A stretch of 43,561 bases of DNA from positions 19,005-62,565 of the forward strand of contig WQSG01000012.1 in assembly GCA_009788055.1 (NCBI GenBank), in the 5' to 3' direction. The translations under genes were made by a program, and so were the position numbers. Below, piece after piece: positions 19,926 to 30,021 of this stretch. The notes beneath the pieces are model-generated. The model saw only the letters and a list, made by a program, of their open reading frames with translations, was not told where the DNA came from and searched no databases. Numbering within the stretch: the first letter of the stretch is position 1; the number at the start of each line of letters is the position of its first letter. This DNA comes from Defluviitaleaceae bacterium (GTDB taxonomy: Bacteria > Bacillota > Clostridia > Lachnospirales > WQUN01).

Positions 19926-20883
19926 TTACGAACTTGGAACAATTCAGGCATCCGAAAAGTTGATAGAGGAACTATACATAGATTTACGGCGAAGGGTTAA
20001 TTTTTGGTCGGGAATAACCCACCAAACGCCGCAAGCCCGAATGGGATATATAGGGCAACATTTGGTGAGTGTGGTTACAGGCTATCGCGGCGGAAAATCG
20101 GGCGCAAGGGGGTATGATTTAATCATTTCGCCCACCGAACACGCGGAAATAAAAACGTGCTACAGGGTTGACCAACTTGGCGCGTGTAAAAATTGCAAAG
20201 GTATTGTTTCATCCTTGGAGACGGTGTGTGCGGTATGTAAATCGCAAGAAATTGAGCGCAAGGATGATTCAAAATGGCTAATAAGTATTCGCAACGATGA
20301 TGAATTTGCCAAAATTCTAACCCCTGTATTCTATTATTTTGTACTGTTTGAGTTTGAGAAAATACACGACTCGGAAAATAATAATATTGTCGCATCCATA
20401 TGGAAGGTGAATTCTAAAAACAAAGGGTTTGCCTATTGTTTGGTTGATTACTACTTAAATATCCGCGCATCATCTGTTTCAAAAGCACCGTTTAATATGT
20501 GGCCGCATTCGTTAAAATTTTATTTAACGCGCCCCGAATTAATTTACCGTTCGGTAATAATGCATGATGATACAATAACAACGAAGATTTTCCCTACGCT
20601 TGGCAACACGTACATTGACGAATTTTTTTCGTTGCGTGAATTTAGCCGCGCAACAACCTTGACAGAAAAAGCATTGCGGAACAGCATAAATTCACTGTTT
20701 AGCATGAAAATGCCCGAAAATCGCAGTAAAAATGAAATGATAAATTTTTTTGACGAAAACAGAGCATTGTGCGACCCCTTGCAAATTTGTGAGACATTTG
20801 CGGATAATATTTATCTGCCGCTAATAAGCGGCAAAGAAAAATATATTCCGCACGAAATAAAAAGATATTTCAGCGATTTTTAA
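19918..20883 (+). CDS. Type II restriction endonuclease, MamI-like
   Basis: The 321-residue protein carries a PD-(D/E)XK site as GYDLIIS (D67) followed by AEIKTC (E77, K79). A zinc ribbon follows immediately (C90, C93, C104, C107). The order RGYDLI, EIKTCYRVDQLG, zinc ribbon, KDDSKWLISIRNDDE resembles the MamI endonuclease family as I recall it, so the class is likely and the recognition sequence is not predicted. TTG is the start, inside the regulator's last codons. The gene ends 14 bases inside the convergent methyltransferase gene. Confidence 0.72.
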   Translation: MINYELGTIQASEKLIEELYIDLRRRVNFWSGITHQTPQARMGYIGQHLVSVVTGYRGGKSGARGYDLIISPTEHAEIKTCYRVDQLGACKNCKGIVSSLETVCAVCKSQEIERKDDSKWLISIRNDDEFAKILTPVFYYFVLFEFEKIHDSENNNIVASIWKVNSKNKGFAYCLVDYYLNIRASSVSKAPFNMWPHSLKFYLTRPELIYRSVIMHDDTITTKIFPTLGNTYIDEFFSLREFSRATTLTEKALRNSINSLFSMKMPENRSKNEMINFFDENRALCDPLQICETFADNIYLPLISGKEKYIPHEIKRYFSDF

Positions 20884-21763
20884 AATCCTGCAATCGTTCA
20901 AGCGACGCGGCATAATAGTCGGGGTCAATTTCAAAACCGACAAACCTGCGGTTTTCATTTGCGCAAGCAATTGCCGTAGATCCGCCGCCCACAAAAGGGT
21001 CTAGTACAATATCATTTAAGTTACTGCTTGCCTTTATTAGCCGCCGAATTAATTTCTGCGGCTTTTGTGTTGGATGGTAACGATTTTTTTCTTCGTAAAA
21101 ATCAATGTCATCCCAGACATCAGTAAATCCAAGTTGCGGATTGTATGTGATTGAAAGAGATTCATAGGGGTATTTGTAGCCAAGAATATTTTCTAATTTG
21201 CCCCAGTATTCTTTAGTTGGCAGTTGTTCGCAAATATTGTTGCCTGTGTAAATGCTCCACATTCCGCCGCCATTTGACTTAACCCCCAGAAGCTCATTAA
21301 TTTCCTTTGCGGTGATGCCTACTTTTTTCTGCCTGTCTTTCAGTAGCGCACGCACAAACGGCTTAGGGTCTTTGTAAAGAAATAAGATGCTTTCGGTTAC
21401 ATTTGGAAACATCTTATAATTTTTGGTTGCCCTGCCCGAAACGGATTTCATTCCCTTATTAATGACTATTTGCTGCCTCAATGACAGTCCTGCGTCTTCC
21501 AAAACAGGCAACAACTTGGACAGCATTCTGAAGTAGCCGAAAAGATAAAAACTCCCGCCTTTGCGCAGAGTTCTCGCTGCTTCAAAAATCCACGCCCGCG
21601 ACCACGCCAGATAATCGTCTTCCACACGCCATTTATAATCCCATTTTTCGCCTACAACTTTAAAGTACGGCGGGTCTGCGATAATTAAATCAATTGTTTC
21701 ATCCTTTATTTCTTCCTTCATTCCATGTATGCAATCTTGGTTGTATATAACTTTTGACTCCAC
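20870..21763 (-). CDS. Beta-class DNA methyltransferase of the restriction-modification system
   Basis: The protein has the catalytic motif IV DPPYF near the N terminus (about residues 30-34), a central target-recognition region, and motif I as DPFVGGGSTA with VGFEIDPDYY near the C terminus. This order marks the beta class of N6-adenine or N4-cytosine methylases. The frame opens at 21799, but that ATG overlaps the -10 box of the promoter at 21798-21826. The GTG at 21763 with GGGGTG eight bases before is the best start (297 residues). It protects host DNA from the adjacent endonuclease, with which it converges. Confidence 0.88.
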   Translation of the reverse strand: MESKVIYNQDCIHGMKEEIKDETIDLIIADPPYFKVVGEKWDYKWRVEDDYLAWSRAWIFEAARTLRKGGSFYLFGYFRMLSKLLPVLEDAGLSLRQQIVINKGMKSVSGRATKNYKMFPNVTESILFLYKDPKPFVRALLKDRQKKVGITAKEINELLGVKSNGGGMWSIYTGNNICEQLPTKEYWGKLENILGYKYPYESLSITYNPQLGFTDVWDDIDFYEEKNRYHPTQKPQKLIRRLIKASSNLNDIVLDPFVGGGSTAIACANENRRFVGFEIDPDYYAASLERLQDFKNR

Positions 21764-21797
21764 GGCACTCACACCCCATATGCAGATTATGAGTAAC

Positions 21798-21826
21798 ATC
21801 CTACTTCAAAGAAATTTCGTTGTCAA
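21798..21826 (-). promoter_or_regulatory. Promoter of the DNA methyltransferase gene
   Basis: Read on the minus strand, a perfect TTGACA (21821-21826) is spaced 17 bases from TAGGAT (21798-21803). It points into the methyltransferase gene and rules out the upstream ATG at 21799 as a start. It is independent of the regulator's promoter, so methylation can come first after entry of the locus. Confidence 0.65.
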
Positions 21827-21858
21827 ATTTACTAAATGAAAATTTTTCAAAAAAAGCC

Positions 21859-21886
21859 TTGACTTTCAAAATAAACAGCGTATAAT
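21859..21886 (+). promoter_or_regulatory. Main promoter of the ribosomal protein operon
   Basis: TTGACT (21859-21864), 16 bases, and a perfect TATAAT (21881-21886), preceded by A/T-rich DNA that could serve as an UP element. The 80-base leader to rpsJ has a CACGC-CCGGGT-GCGTG hairpin (21938-21953) but no recognised L4-type control site. No other comparable promoter was found up to rplQ. Confidence 0.75.
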
Positions 21887-21974
21887 TGCTTCTTGTGTGC
21901 GAGTTTTAACAGCTCGTACCGGAATTTGTGAATATGACACGCCCGGGTGCGTGAAGGTTATCGCGGAGGTACTC

Positions 21975-22289
21975 ATGCAAAACCAAAAAATTCGTATTAA
22001 TTTAAAAGCATACGACCACAAATTAATAGACCAATCTGTGGTGCAAATCATAGAAACGGCAAAGCGTACGGGTGCCGAAATTTGCGGCCCAATACCCTTG
22101 CCCACAAAAAAAGAGATTGTTACAATTCTGCGGGCTGTTCACAAATACAAAGACAGCCGCGAACAGTTTGAAATGCGCACGCACAAGCGTCTCATTGATA
22201 TTCTTATGCCAACACCAAAAACGGTGGACGCACTTCAAAGGATAGACTTGCCGGACGGTGTGGACATCACCGTTAAGGTAATGCAGTAG
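21975..22289 (+). CDS. rpsJ: 30S ribosomal protein S10
   Basis: The 104-residue protein is S10, which binds the 30S head and also the NusB antitermination complex. It has [20 protein letters not shown] at the start and [16 protein letters not shown] in the middle, both highly conserved. The ATG at 21975 follows GCGGAGGT and is typical; the frame extends upstream into the leader without a reason to start there. It is the first gene of the operon. Confidence 0.98.
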   Translation: MQNQKIRINLKAYDHKLIDQSVVQIIETAKRTGAEICGPIPLPTKKEIVTILRAVHKYKDSREQFEMRTHKRLIDILMPTPKTVDALQRIDLPDGVDITVKVMQ

Positions 22290-22302
22290 TAGGAGGTTCG
22301 TT

Positions 22303-22941
22303 ATGGAAAAAGCAATTTTGGCTAAAAAATTGGGCATGACGCAAATATTTGCAGAAAACGGGCAAATGATACCCGTTACGGTTCTTGAAGCGGGCCCCTG
22401 TGTTGTGGTTCAGAAGAAAACAGTTGAAAAAGACGGATATGCCGCACTTCAAGTGGGTTTTGGCGAAATCCGTGAAAAGTTGGTTAATAAGCCGGAAAAA
22501 GGTCACTTTGTTGCTCATCTTGGCGCGGGTGCAGAGGCTAAGCGTGTTTTAAGAGAGTTCCGCCTTGATGACTGCGACCAATTTGAAGTTGGCGCGGAAA
22601 TCAAAGCCGATGTGTTTGCCGCAGGCGACCATGTGGACGTAGTGGGAACATCCAAAGGTAAAGGCTTCCAAGGCGCGATTAAGCGTCATAATATGCACCG
22701 CGGGCCAATGTCTCACGGTTCAAAATACCACAGGGGGCACGGTTCTATGGGGCCTGGCACAACCCCGGGTAGGGTTCGCAAAGGCAAAAAACTTCCCGGT
22801 CACATGGGTGCAAAAAGAACAACAATTCAAAATATCGAGATAGTTCGCACGGATGCGGAAAAAAATCTGATTTTAGTGCGCGGCGCAGTTCCCGGTATCA
22901 AAGGTGCGCTTGTAACAATAAAAAGCACGGTTAAAGTTTAA
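22303..22941 (+). CDS. rplC: 50S ribosomal protein L3
   Basis: The 212-residue protein is L3, an early assembly protein near the peptidyl transferase centre. [14 protein letters not shown] opens it, and the loop [31 protein letters not shown] with [21 protein letters not shown] is diagnostic. Start has AGGAGG upstream; 13 bases separate it from rpsJ. Confidence 0.98.
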   Translation: MEKAILAKKLGMTQIFAENGQMIPVTVLEAGPCVVVQKKTVEKDGYAALQVGFGEIREKLVNKPEKGHFVAHLGAGAEAKRVLREFRLDDCDQFEVGAEIKADVFAAGDHVDVVGTSKGKGFQGAIKRHNMHRGPMSHGSKYHRGHGSMGPGTTPGRVRKGKKLPGHMGAKRTTIQNIEIVRTDAEKNLILVRGAVPGIKGALVTIKSTVKV

Positions 22942-22955
22942 AGGAGCTGGAAATT

Positions 22956-23576
22956 GTGGCTACAGTAGCAGTTGTTAATATGCGCGGCGAGTCTGCCGGC
23001 AATATAGAGCTTGATGATAATATTTTCGGCGTAACCGTAAACAAACACGCCGTTCATATGGCTGTTGTGCAGTATCTTGCAAATCAGCGGCAAGGAACGA
23101 AAAGCACAAAAACTCGTTCGGAAGTACGCGGCGGCGGTGCAAAACCGTGGCGGCAAAAAGGTACGGGTCGTGCGCGCCAAGGTTCAACGCGTTCACCGCA
23201 ATGGACGGGCGGCGGAGTGGTTTTCGCACCCAAACCCCGTGATTTTTCCTTCAAGCTGAACAAAAAAATGAAACGTCTCGCGCTTAAATCCGCTTTGACG
23301 GACAAGCTGCAAAATAATGAGTTAATCGTTTTGGATTCCCTCGCGCTTTCCGAAATCAAAACAAAATCCATGCAAGCGGTTTGCGACAGCCTTAAACTGG
23401 ACAAAGCCCTGTTTGTAATGGATGGCGGGAATGAAAACGTAGTTCTTTCCGCAAGAAATATTCCTGGAATCAAAACCTCCGGCGTAAATACAATCAATGT
23501 TTACGACATCCTCCACCACGACAGATTGGTAATAACCAAAGATGCAATAACAAAAATGCAGGAGGTGTATGCATAA
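22956..23576 (+). CDS. rplD: 50S ribosomal protein L4
   Basis: The 206-residue protein is L4, lining the exit tunnel. The tunnel loop carries [22 protein letters not shown] and [13 protein letters not shown]. Start is GTG after AAAGGAGC. In some bacteria L4 represses its own operon; no such leader site was recognised here. Its stop overlaps the rplW start (ATGGCA) by one base. Confidence 0.98.
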   Translation: MATVAVVNMRGESAGNIELDDNIFGVTVNKHAVHMAVVQYLANQRQGTKSTKTRSEVRGGGAKPWRQKGTGRARQGSTRSPQWTGGGVVFAPKPRDFSFKLNKKMKRLALKSALTDKLQNNELIVLDSLALSEIKTKSMQAVCDSLKLDKALFVMDGGNENVVLSARNIPGIKTSGVNTINVYDILHHDRLVITKDAITKMQEVYA

Positions 23577-23878
23577 TGGCAGACTTAAAGTATTACGACG
23601 TCATTTTTAAACCTCTGATGACAGAAAAAAGCATGGGTCTTCTGGAGGAGCAAACGTACTCTTTCTATGTACACCCCAAAGCAACAAAAGTTCAAATAAA
23701 AGAAGCGGTAGAGCGTCTGTTTAATGACGTAACCGTGGAAAAAGTAAACACCATGCATACTCATCCAAAAAAACGTCAACGCCGCGGTTCCAAAGCGGGA
23801 GAGACGGTAAGGCGTAAAAAAGCCATAGTAAAACTAACCCCGGGTAGTAGCCCGATTGAATATTTTGAAGGTATCTAA
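23576..23878 (+). CDS. rplW: 50S ribosomal protein L23
   Basis: The 100-residue protein is L23, located at the exit tunnel, where trigger factor and SRP dock. VIFKPLMTEKSMGLLEE, KIQVKEAVE-type KVQIKEAVERLFNDVTVEKVNT and the basic KKRQRRG loop are typical. The start overlaps the rplD stop by one base. Confidence 0.98.
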   Translation: MADLKYYDVIFKPLMTEKSMGLLEEQTYSFYVHPKATKVQIKEAVERLFNDVTVEKVNTMHTHPKKRQRRGSKAGETVRRKKAIVKLTPGSSPIEYFEGI

Positions 23879-23907
23879 TGAAAGCTTCCCGATAAGGAGA
23901 ATCCACA

Positions 23908-24741
23908 ATGGGTGTAAAAAGATATAGACCAATAACCCCATCCCAGCGTCAGATGACAGTTTCGGACTTTGCCGAAATCACCAAGTCAACGCCGGAAAAA
24001 AGCCTAACCGTTCACCTTAAAAAGCACTCAGGGCGCAACGGTCAAGGTAAAATAACCGTAAGACACAGGGGCGGCGGCGCGAAAATAAAATATCGTATTA
24101 TCGACTTCAAGCGCGACAAAGACGGCATCCCCGCCAGAGTAAACGCGGTTGAGTATGACCCTAATCGTTCCGCAAATATCGCTCTCTTGTTCTATGCCGA
24201 TGGTGAAAAACGCTACATCCTCGCGCCAATCGGCGTGAAGGTAGGCGACACTCTCATGAGCGGCGTTGAGGCGGAAATTCGTCCGGGCAACGCACTTCCG
24301 ATGAAGTCTATTCCCGTTGGTACGGAAATTCACAATATAGAAATGAAGCTGGGACGCGGTGCGCAAATGGTTCGCAGTGCAGGTAACGTAGCACAGCTTA
24401 TGGCAAGGGACGAAAAATATGCAACAGTCCGTTTGCCTTCCGGCGAAATGCGCCTTGTTCCCGTAAGCTGCCGTGCAACAGTAGGGCAGGTGGGCAACCC
24501 CGACAACGAGCTAATCAATGTCGGTAAAGCAGGTAAAAAGCGTCACATGGGTATTCGCCCAACGGTTCGCGGCTCTGTTATGAACCCGAACGACCACCCC
24601 CACGGCGGTGGTGAAGGACGCGCACCAATTGGTCGTTCCGCTCCGTCTACACCATGGGGCAAGCCGGCATTGGGTTACAAAACCCGCAAGAAAAACAAAC
24701 AAAGTAACAAATATATTGTACGCAAACGCGGTAGCAAATAG
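23908..24741 (+). CDS. rplB: 50S ribosomal protein L2
   Basis: The 277-residue protein is L2, needed for subunit joining and peptidyl transfer. It includes [22 protein letters not shown], the RNA-binding core, and the highly conserved [18 protein letters not shown] near the C terminus, which carries the essential His. Start is preceded by AAGGAGAA. Length is normal. Confidence 0.98.
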   Translation: MGVKRYRPITPSQRQMTVSDFAEITKSTPEKSLTVHLKKHSGRNGQGKITVRHRGGGAKIKYRIIDFKRDKDGIPARVNAVEYDPNRSANIALLFYADGEKRYILAPIGVKVGDTLMSGVEAEIRPGNALPMKSIPVGTEIHNIEMKLGRGAQMVRSAGNVAQLMARDEKYATVRLPSGEMRLVPVSCRATVGQVGNPDNELINVGKAGKKRHMGIRPTVRGSVMNPNDHPHGGGEGRAPIGRSAPSTPWGKPALGYKTRKKNKQSNKYIVRKRGSK

Positions 24742-24755
24742 GAGGGTTCTTATAT

Positions 24756-25040
24756 ATGGGTAGGTCATTAAAAAAAGGGCCGTTCTGCGACGCGCACCTG
24801 ATGAAAAAAGTTGAAGCGCAAGCCGATGTTGCAAACAAAGCTGTAATAAAAACATGGTCACGCCGCTCAACAATTTTTCCCGAAATGATAGGCTTCACCA
24901 TTGCCGTGCATGACGGACGCAAGCACGTTCCCGTCTACGTTACGGAAGACATGGTAGGGCATAAACTTGGCGAATTTGCCGCAACCCGCACGTATCGCGG
25001 TCACGGCAAAGACGCAGAAAAACGAAGCAAGGTTAGATAA
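24756..25040 (+). CDS. rpsS: 30S ribosomal protein S19
   Basis: The 94-residue protein is S19, which contacts tRNA at the A site through the 30S head. [44 protein letters not shown] and [19 protein letters not shown] are diagnostic. It sits between L2 and L22 as in most bacteria. Confidence 0.98.
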   Translation: MGRSLKKGPFCDAHLMKKVEAQADVANKAVIKTWSRRSTIFPEMIGFTIAVHDGRKHVPVYVTEDMVGHKLGEFAATRTYRGHGKDAEKRSKVR

Positions 25041-25051
25041 GGAGGGCAATC

Positions 25052-25444
25052 ATGGCTAAAGGACAAAGCAGAAGCCAGTATAAGCAACAGCGCAACGCGG
25101 AAAACCGCGAAACGCGCCCCCATGCGATTCACAAATTTGCCCGCATTTCCGACCGCAAAGCAAGAATCGTTTTGGATGAAATCAAAGGCAAAGGCGTAAT
25201 TCACGCCGCCGCACTCTTGCAATATAATCCGCGTTACGGCGCGTATCTTATCGGAAAAGTTTTAAAATCCGCCGTTGCAAACGCAGAGGAAAACCACTCG
25301 ATGGACGCGCAAGATTTATTCATAGAAGAAGCGACTGCAAATCAAGGCCCCACAATGAAGCGCATTCAACCCCGCGCAAAAGGCCGCGCATACAGAATCA
25401 ATAAGCGCACAAGTCACATCACGATAGTGCTAAACGAGAGGTGA
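25052..25444 (+). CDS. rplV: 50S ribosomal protein L22
   Basis: The 130-residue protein is L22, whose beta-hairpin reaches into the exit tunnel and is a macrolide-resistance site. Typical segments are [17 protein letters not shown], the [16 protein letters not shown] core and [25 protein letters not shown]. It has a slightly long N-terminal tail rich in Gln, Arg and Asn. Confidence 0.97.
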   Translation: MAKGQSRSQYKQQRNAENRETRPHAIHKFARISDRKARIVLDEIKGKGVIHAAALLQYNPRYGAYLIGKVLKSAVANAEENHSMDAQDLFIEEATANQGPTMKRIQPRAKGRAYRINKRTSHITIVLNER

Positions 25445-25448
25445 ACTA

Positions 25449-26243
25449 ATGGGACAAAAAGTTAATCCCCACGGTCTTAGGCTGGGTATAAACAAGGAAT
25501 GGGATTCCGTATGGTATGCAGAGAAGGATTTTGCAAAATATCTCTTGGAAGACCATAATATTCGCAAGTTCATAAAAAAATATTTTCGGGATAAAAAACC
25601 GGTTCCGGTAGACCCGAAGATTGCGAAAATCACAATAAAACGCACAACGAACCGCGTGAAAATCACGCTTCACACCGCAAGCCCGGGTATCATCATAGGG
25701 CGCAACGGCGAAGCGATTAAAACGTTGACGGATGCGGTTCAAAAATTGGTTGACCGCAACCCGAGCGAATACAAAGCCGATGTGGAAATACAGGAAATTA
25801 AACGTCCGGAGCTTAACGCGCAACTCGTTGCCGAAGTTATAGCAAAAGACCTTGAAAACCGCGTAACTTTCCGCCGTGCAATGAAGCAAGCCATGACCCG
25901 CGCAATGAAAAACGGCGCGAAAGGCATAAAAGCCGCGGTATCAGGTCGCCTTGGCGGTGCAGACATCGCAAGAACCGAAAGCTATCACGAAGGAACAATT
26001 CCCCTGCAAACATTGCGTGCGGATATAGATTACGGCTTTGCCGAAGCAGACACAACCTATGGTAAACTCGGCGTTAAAGTGTGGCTGTACAAAGGCGAAG
26101 TTCTCCCCGGGCAGGAAAGGCGCGAAGAACGCCCGTTCCGTGGAGAAAGACGGGAAGGAGCAGGCGATTATGCTAATGCCAAAAAGGGTAAAAAGACGCA
26201 AGCAGTTCCGCGGTCGAATGACCGGAAAGGCTCTGCGCGGTAA
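25449..26243 (+). CDS. rpsC: 30S ribosomal protein S3 with extended C-terminal tail
   Basis: The 264-residue protein is S3, lining the mRNA entry and having helicase activity. [20 protein letters not shown] opens it, and the KH domain shows [18 protein letters not shown]. The family is usually about 215-230 residues; the tail from about residue 216 is basic and low-complexity ([14 protein letters not shown]). Its last 74 bases overlap the rplP start, an unusually long overlap. Confidence 0.97.
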   Translation: MGQKVNPHGLRLGINKEWDSVWYAEKDFAKYLLEDHNIRKFIKKYFRDKKPVPVDPKIAKITIKRTTNRVKITLHTASPGIIIGRNGEAIKTLTDAVQKLVDRNPSEYKADVEIQEIKRPELNAQLVAEVIAKDLENRVTFRRAMKQAMTRAMKNGAKGIKAAVSGRLGGADIARTESYHEGTIPLQTLRADIDYGFAEADTTYGKLGVKVWLYKGEVLPGQERREERPFRGERREGAGDYANAKKGKKTQAVPRSNDRKGSAR

Positions 26244-26625
26244 TAAAATCACGTACGGAGCATATGGGCTTGTTGCAATGGAGCCCACATGGATAACGGC
26301 AAATCAGATTGAGTCGGCGCGTATCGTTCTCAACAGAACAATGAAGCGCGGCGGTAAAGTTTGGATAAAAATATTCCCCGACAAGCCCGTTACGGAAAAA
26401 CCTGCCGAAACCCGCATGGGTAGCGGTAAAGGTTCGCCGGAATACTGGGTAGCGGTTGTAAAGCCCGGACGCGTTATGTTTGAAATCGCCGGTGCAGACG
26501 AAGAAGTTTCACGCCGCGCATTAAAATTGGCAAGCTACAAGTTGCCGATTCGTTGCAAAGTAGTTTCAAAAGCAGAACTTGAAGAAATATTAGCGGAAGC
26601 GGAAGCTCCCAAGGCTAAGGCATAA
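26170..26625 (+). CDS. rplP: 50S ribosomal protein L16
   Basis: The 151-residue protein is L16, which helps organise the A-site and peptidyl transferase region. [17 protein letters not shown] is the standard start, so the ATG at 26170 is right although it lies 74 bases inside rpsC; AAGGAG (26155-26160) is nine bases before. [21 protein letters not shown] is diagnostic. An acidic-Ala tail extends the C terminus. Confidence 0.97.
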   Translation: MLMPKRVKRRKQFRGRMTGKALRGNKITYGAYGLVAMEPTWITANQIESARIVLNRTMKRGGKVWIKIFPDKPVTEKPAETRMGSGKGSPEYWVAVVKPGRVMFEIAGADEEVSRRALKLASYKLPIRCKVVSKAELEEILAEAEAPKAKA

Positions 26626-26643
26626 TAAGGAGGCCGAAGTACA

Positions 26644-26853
26644 GTGAAATCAAAAAAATACCTCGAGTCCCTTAAAGATAAATCCGTGGAAGAATTGAAA
26701 GTTGAACTTGTTACCACAAAGAAAGAATTGTTCAACTTGCGCTTCCAAAACGCCACCAACCAACTGGACAACACGGCGCGTATAGGTGAGGTTCGCAAGA
26801 ACATCGCAAGGATTCAAACGGTAATGACACAGCGCGCCAAAGGTTTGGCCTAA
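26644..26853 (+). CDS. rpmC: 50S ribosomal protein L29
   Basis: The 69-residue protein is L29, a two-helix protein by the exit tunnel. [38 protein letters not shown] is the family pattern, with [15 protein letters not shown] near the end. Start is GTG with AAGGAGG 12 bases upstream. Confidence 0.96.
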   Translation: MKSKKYLESLKDKSVEELKVELVTTKKELFNLRFQNATNQLDNTARIGEVRKNIARIQTVMTQRAKGLA

Positions 26854-26872
26854 TGGAATCGGGAGGTAAATA

Positions 26873-27133
26873 ATGGAGACTCAACGTAATTTGCGCAAAA
26901 CACGCGTAGGCAAAGTAATAAGCGACAAAATGGATAAAACAATTGTGGTTGCCGTAGAAAACCGCGTAAAGCACCCGGTTATCGGCAAAATTGTAAAGCG
27001 CACGTATAAATTGAAAGCCCACGATGAAACCAATTCATGCGGCATCGGCGACAGGGTTCGTGTAATGGAAACGCGCCCCCTGTCCAAAGAAAAACGCTGG
27101 CGTTTGGTAGACATTATGGAAAAAGCGAAATAG
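26873..27133 (+). CDS. rpsQ: 30S ribosomal protein S17
   Basis: The 86-residue protein is S17, a primary 16S rRNA binder of OB fold. [41 protein letters not shown] and [20 protein letters not shown] are all typical. A GGGAGG site precedes the start. Confidence 0.98.
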   Translation: METQRNLRKTRVGKVISDKMDKTIVVAVENRVKHPVIGKIVKRTYKLKAHDETNSCGIGDRVRVMETRPLSKEKRWRLVDIMEKAK

Positions 27134-27147
27134 AGGAGGCGGCATAA

Positions 27148-27516
27148 ATGATACAGCAAGAATCAAGGTTGGCCTCTGCGGATAATTCGGGAGCAAAAGA
27201 GCTTTTGTGCATTCGTGTGCTTGGCGGCAGTAAACGCCGTTACGCCAATGTGGGTGACATTATCATAGCCTCCGTGAAAGATGCTTCGCCGGGCGGCGTG
27301 GTTAAAAAGGGCGAAGTTGTGCGGGCTGTAGTTGTTCGTACGGTTAAAGGTCTTTCTCGCAAAGACGGTTCGTCCATTCGTTTCGACGAAAACGCTGCGG
27401 TTATTATCCGCGAAGATAAAACGCCCAGAGGTACGCGTATTTTCGGACCGGTTGCAAGGGAATTGCGCGAAAAGCAATTTACGCGTATAGTATCTCTCGC
27501 ACCCGAAGTTTTATAA
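27148..27516 (+). CDS. rplN: 50S ribosomal protein L14
   Basis: The 122-residue protein is L14, at the subunit interface. [43 protein letters not shown] and [28 protein letters not shown] match the family throughout. Length is exactly typical. A GAGGAGGC site stands ahead. Confidence 0.98.
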   Translation: MIQQESRLASADNSGAKELLCIRVLGGSKRRYANVGDIIIASVKDASPGGVVKKGEVVRAVVVRTVKGLSRKDGSSIRFDENAAVIIREDKTPRGTRIFGPVARELREKQFTRIVSLAPEVL

Positions 27517-27529
27517 GAGGATTGATTTT

Positions 27530-27853
27530 ATGAATAAAGTAAAAATCAAGCGCGGCGATATGGTTCAAGTAGTCGCGGGAAAAGAAGTCGGCAGAACGGG
27601 ACGCGTTCTGATGATTGACCGCGAAAAAAGCAGAGTGCTGGTTGAGGGGCTTAATATGCAAACTAAGCACCAGAAACCCAACCGCGCAAACCAAGCAGGC
27701 GGCATAACGCGCCGCGAAGCCCCATTGCATATTTCCAACGTGATGTATCTTCACAAAGACAAGCCAACCCGTCTCGGCTACAAGCTGGAAGAATCGGGCG
27801 GCAAAGTTGTGAAAAAGCGTTACGCGAAATCTACGGGCGAAGTGATTGATTAA
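27530..27853 (+). CDS. rplX: 50S ribosomal protein L24
   Basis: The 107-residue protein is L24, an assembly initiator with a KOW motif: VKIKRGDMVQVVAGKEVGRTGRVLMID. GGITRREAPLHISNVM is the conserved C-terminal signature. Fourteen bases follow the L14 gene, with an AAGAGGA site. Confidence 0.97.
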   Translation: MNKVKIKRGDMVQVVAGKEVGRTGRVLMIDREKSRVLVEGLNMQTKHQKPNRANQAGGITRREAPLHISNVMYLHKDKPTRLGYKLEESGGKVVKKRYAKSTGEVID

Positions 27854-27865
27854 CGGAGGGCGCAT

Positions 27866-28423
27866 ATGAGTCGGCTCAAAGGAATTTACGAAAAAGACGT
27901 TGTAGACGGAATGATGAAGAAGTTTGGCTACAAGAATAAAATGGCTGTTCCCAAAATCGAAAAAGTTGTAGTAAATATCGGCTTGGGCGAAGCGAAAGAA
28001 AATGCGAAAGTAATTGAACACGCCACGGGTGACCTTGCAACAATCACAGGTCAAAAAGCCATTGTTACAAAGGCGAAAAAGTCAATTTCTGCGTTTAAAC
28101 TTCGTGCGGGAATGCCGGTTGGTTGCAAAGTTACCCTTCGCGGTGCTAAAATGTACAGCTTTGTTGATAGGCTGATAAACGTAGCTATTCCACGCGTTCG
28201 CGACTTCCGCGGTGTAAGTGCGGATTCTTTCGATGGGCGCGGCAACTATACGCTTGGCATTAAAGAGCAATTAATTTTCCCGGAGATTTCATTTGACAAA
28301 ATTGATAAACTTCGCGGAATGGAAGTTGTTTTTGTTACAACCGCCCAAACAGACGAAGAAGCAAGAGAGCTTCTGACGCTGTTCGGAATGCCCTTTATTC
28401 GTCCGATTGGAGGAACAAACTAA
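27866..28423 (+). CDS. rplE: 50S ribosomal protein L5
   Basis: The 185-residue protein is L5, which binds 5S rRNA and contacts the P-site t[54 protein letters not shown] and [30 protein letters not shown] are conserved. Its stop overlaps the rpsN start (TAATGG) by one base. Confidence 0.98.
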   Translation: MSRLKGIYEKDVVDGMMKKFGYKNKMAVPKIEKVVVNIGLGEAKENAKVIEHATGDLATITGQKAIVTKAKKSISAFKLRAGMPVGCKVTLRGAKMYSFVDRLINVAIPRVRDFRGVSADSFDGRGNYTLGIKEQLIFPEISFDKIDKLRGMEVVFVTTAQTDEEARELLTLFGMPFIRPIGGTN

Positions 28424-28608
28424 TGGCAAGAAAAGCACTCGTATTAAAAGCCGCAAAAAAACCGAAGTTTGCCGTGAGAGCATACAGACGTTGCAATATA
28501 TGCGGAAGACCTCACGCAAACTTGCGTAAGTACGGTATTTGCCGTATATGCTTCCGTGAATTGGCTTATCGCGGGCAAATTCCCGGCGTAAGAAAAGCCA
28601 GTTGGTAA
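28423..28608 (+). CDS. rpsN: 30S ribosomal protein S14, zinc-binding type
   Basis: The 61-residue protein is the short, zinc-binding S14 with two CxxC pairs: RCNICGRP and ICRICFRE. This is the default form in Firmicutes, sensitive to zinc limitation, when a non-zinc paralogue may replace it. Conserved ending [15 protein letters not shown]. Location after L5 is standard. Confidence 0.98.
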   Translation: MARKALVLKAAKKPKFAVRAYRRCNICGRPHANLRKYGICRICFRELAYRGQIPGVRKASW

Positions 28609-28647
28609 AGTTGTTTGATATATGAAATTTAGCTAGGAGGATTGCCA

Positions 28648-29046
28648 ATGTTATCCGACCCTATTGGGGATATGCTCACGAGAATCCGAAACGCAAATAT
28701 GGCAAGGCATACAACTGTTGATATGCCTTCATCTAAGATGAAAGAATCTATTGCCGCCATTTTGGTGAAAGAGGGCTACGTTAAAGGCTACGAAATCGTG
28801 CCCAACGGCGTTAAAAAAACCATGCGGATTACGTTAAAATACGGCAGAAGCAAAAGCGAAAAAGTTATTGCCGGTTTGAAGCGCATTTCTAAACCCGGAT
28901 TAAGAGTTTATGCCGGTTGCGAAGATTTGCCAAAAGTTCTTAATGGGCTTGGGCTTGCAATTGTTTCAACAAACAAAGGCGTTATGACAGACAGGGAAGC
29001 CCGCGCAAACGGCGTTGGCGGCGAAGTCTTAGCATTTGTGTGGTAA
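28648..29046 (+). CDS. rpsH: 30S ribosomal protein S8
   Basis: The 132-residue protein is S8, a central-domain 16S rRNA binder that in E. coli represses the spc operon. It starts [20 protein letters not shown] and ends with [22 protein letters not shown], with IVSTNKG as the conserved core. The ATG at 28648 is preferred to the TTG six bases earlier because AGGAGG lies seven bases ahead. Confidence 0.98.
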   Translation: MLSDPIGDMLTRIRNANMARHTTVDMPSSKMKESIAAILVKEGYVKGYEIVPNGVKKTMRITLKYGRSKSEKVIAGLKRISKPGLRVYAGCEDLPKVLNGLGLAIVSTNKGVMTDREARANGVGGEVLAFVW

Positions 29047-29075
29047 AAACCATTCTATAGAGGAGGTGCAGAATC

Positions 29076-29618
29076 GTGTCAAGAATAGGTAAACTCCCTA
29101 TTGCAGTTCCGGCAGGCGTGGAAGTTAAAATTGCCGCAGGAAATGAAGTTACGGTAAAAGGGCCAAAGGGTACTTTAAGCCGTAAATTGTCCCCCGACAT
29201 GACCATCGCACTTGAAGCAGGGCAGGTAACTGTAACTCGCCCGAATGATTTAAAAAGATTCAAGGCATTACATGGGCTTACCCGCACGTTAATCAACAAC
29301 ATGGTTGTTGGTGTAACAGAGGGCTATGTAAAACGCTTGGAAATAAACGGTACGGGTTATCGTGCTGCCAAGTCCGGTAAAAAACTTACGCTGAACCTCG
29401 GATATTCTCACCCTGTTGAGATGACCGACCCGGACGGCATTGAAAGCACCGTTGATGGTACCGCAAAAATAATTATCTCCGGTATTGACAAAGAAAAAGT
29501 TGGTCAGTATGCCGCGAATATACGCGAAAAACGTCCGCCCGAGCCTTACAAAGGCAAAGGCATTAAGTATGAAAATGAATATATCAGACGCAAAGCCGGT
29601 AAGGCTGGTAAAAAATAG
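29076..29618 (+). CDS. rplF: 50S ribosomal protein L6
   Basis: The 180-residue protein is L6, near the sarcin-ricin loop. [31 protein letters not shown] and the C-terminal [26 protein letters not shown] are diagnostic. Start is GTG, with AGGAGG ahead. Length is typical. Confidence 0.98.
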   Translation: MSRIGKLPIAVPAGVEVKIAAGNEVTVKGPKGTLSRKLSPDMTIALEAGQVTVTRPNDLKRFKALHGLTRTLINNMVVGVTEGYVKRLEINGTGYRAAKSGKKLTLNLGYSHPVEMTDPDGIESTVDGTAKIIISGIDKEKVGQYAANIREKRPPEPYKGKGIKYENEYIRRKAGKAGKK

Positions 29619-29630
29619 GTAGGTGACGGT

Positions 29631-30005
29631 ATGATAAACAAACCATGTCGCGCAGATGCGCGTAAAAAACGGCATTACAGGTTACGCCGTTATCTTTCCG
29701 GCACAGCCGCAAGACCGCGCTTGGCCGTTTTCAAGTCTAACAAATATATCTACGCACAAGTCATTGACGATGTGAAGGGGCATACCATTGCAAGCGCGTC
29801 TACCATGGATGCGGCTTTGGTGAAAGCCGAAAACCTGAAAAGCACATCCAACGTTGATGCCGCAAAGTCTGTTGGCGCACAAGTTGCGAAAAAAGCCAAA
29901 GAACTGGGCATTGAAGAAGTCGTTTTCGACAGAGGCGGATATATCTATCACGGAAAAATCGCGGCGTTGGCAGACGCTGCCCGCGAAGGCGGTTTGAAAT
30001 TCTAA
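29631..30005 (+). CDS. rplR: 50S ribosomal protein L18
   Basis: The 124-residue protein is L18, which binds 5S rRNA. A basic N terminus ([15 protein letters not shown]) is followed by [20 protein letters not shown] and [28 protein letters not shown], the conserved ending. A TAGGTAGGTG site precedes the ATG. Confidence 0.98.
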   Translation: MINKPCRADARKKRHYRLRRYLSGTAARPRLAVFKSNKYIYAQVIDDVKGHTIASASTMDAALVKAENLKSTSNVDAAKSVGAQVAKKAKELGIEEVVFDRGGYIYHGKIAALADAAREGGLKF

Positions 30006-30021
30006 TCCAAGGAGTTAGGCT

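Noticed and set aside
21764..21799. Methyltransferase start at the ATG at 21799
   Set aside because: This ATG overlaps the -10 box of the only good promoter.
21887..21974. Riboswitch or L4-type control element in the rpsJ leader
   Set aside because: Only one small hairpin is visible and no known motif could be matched by eye.
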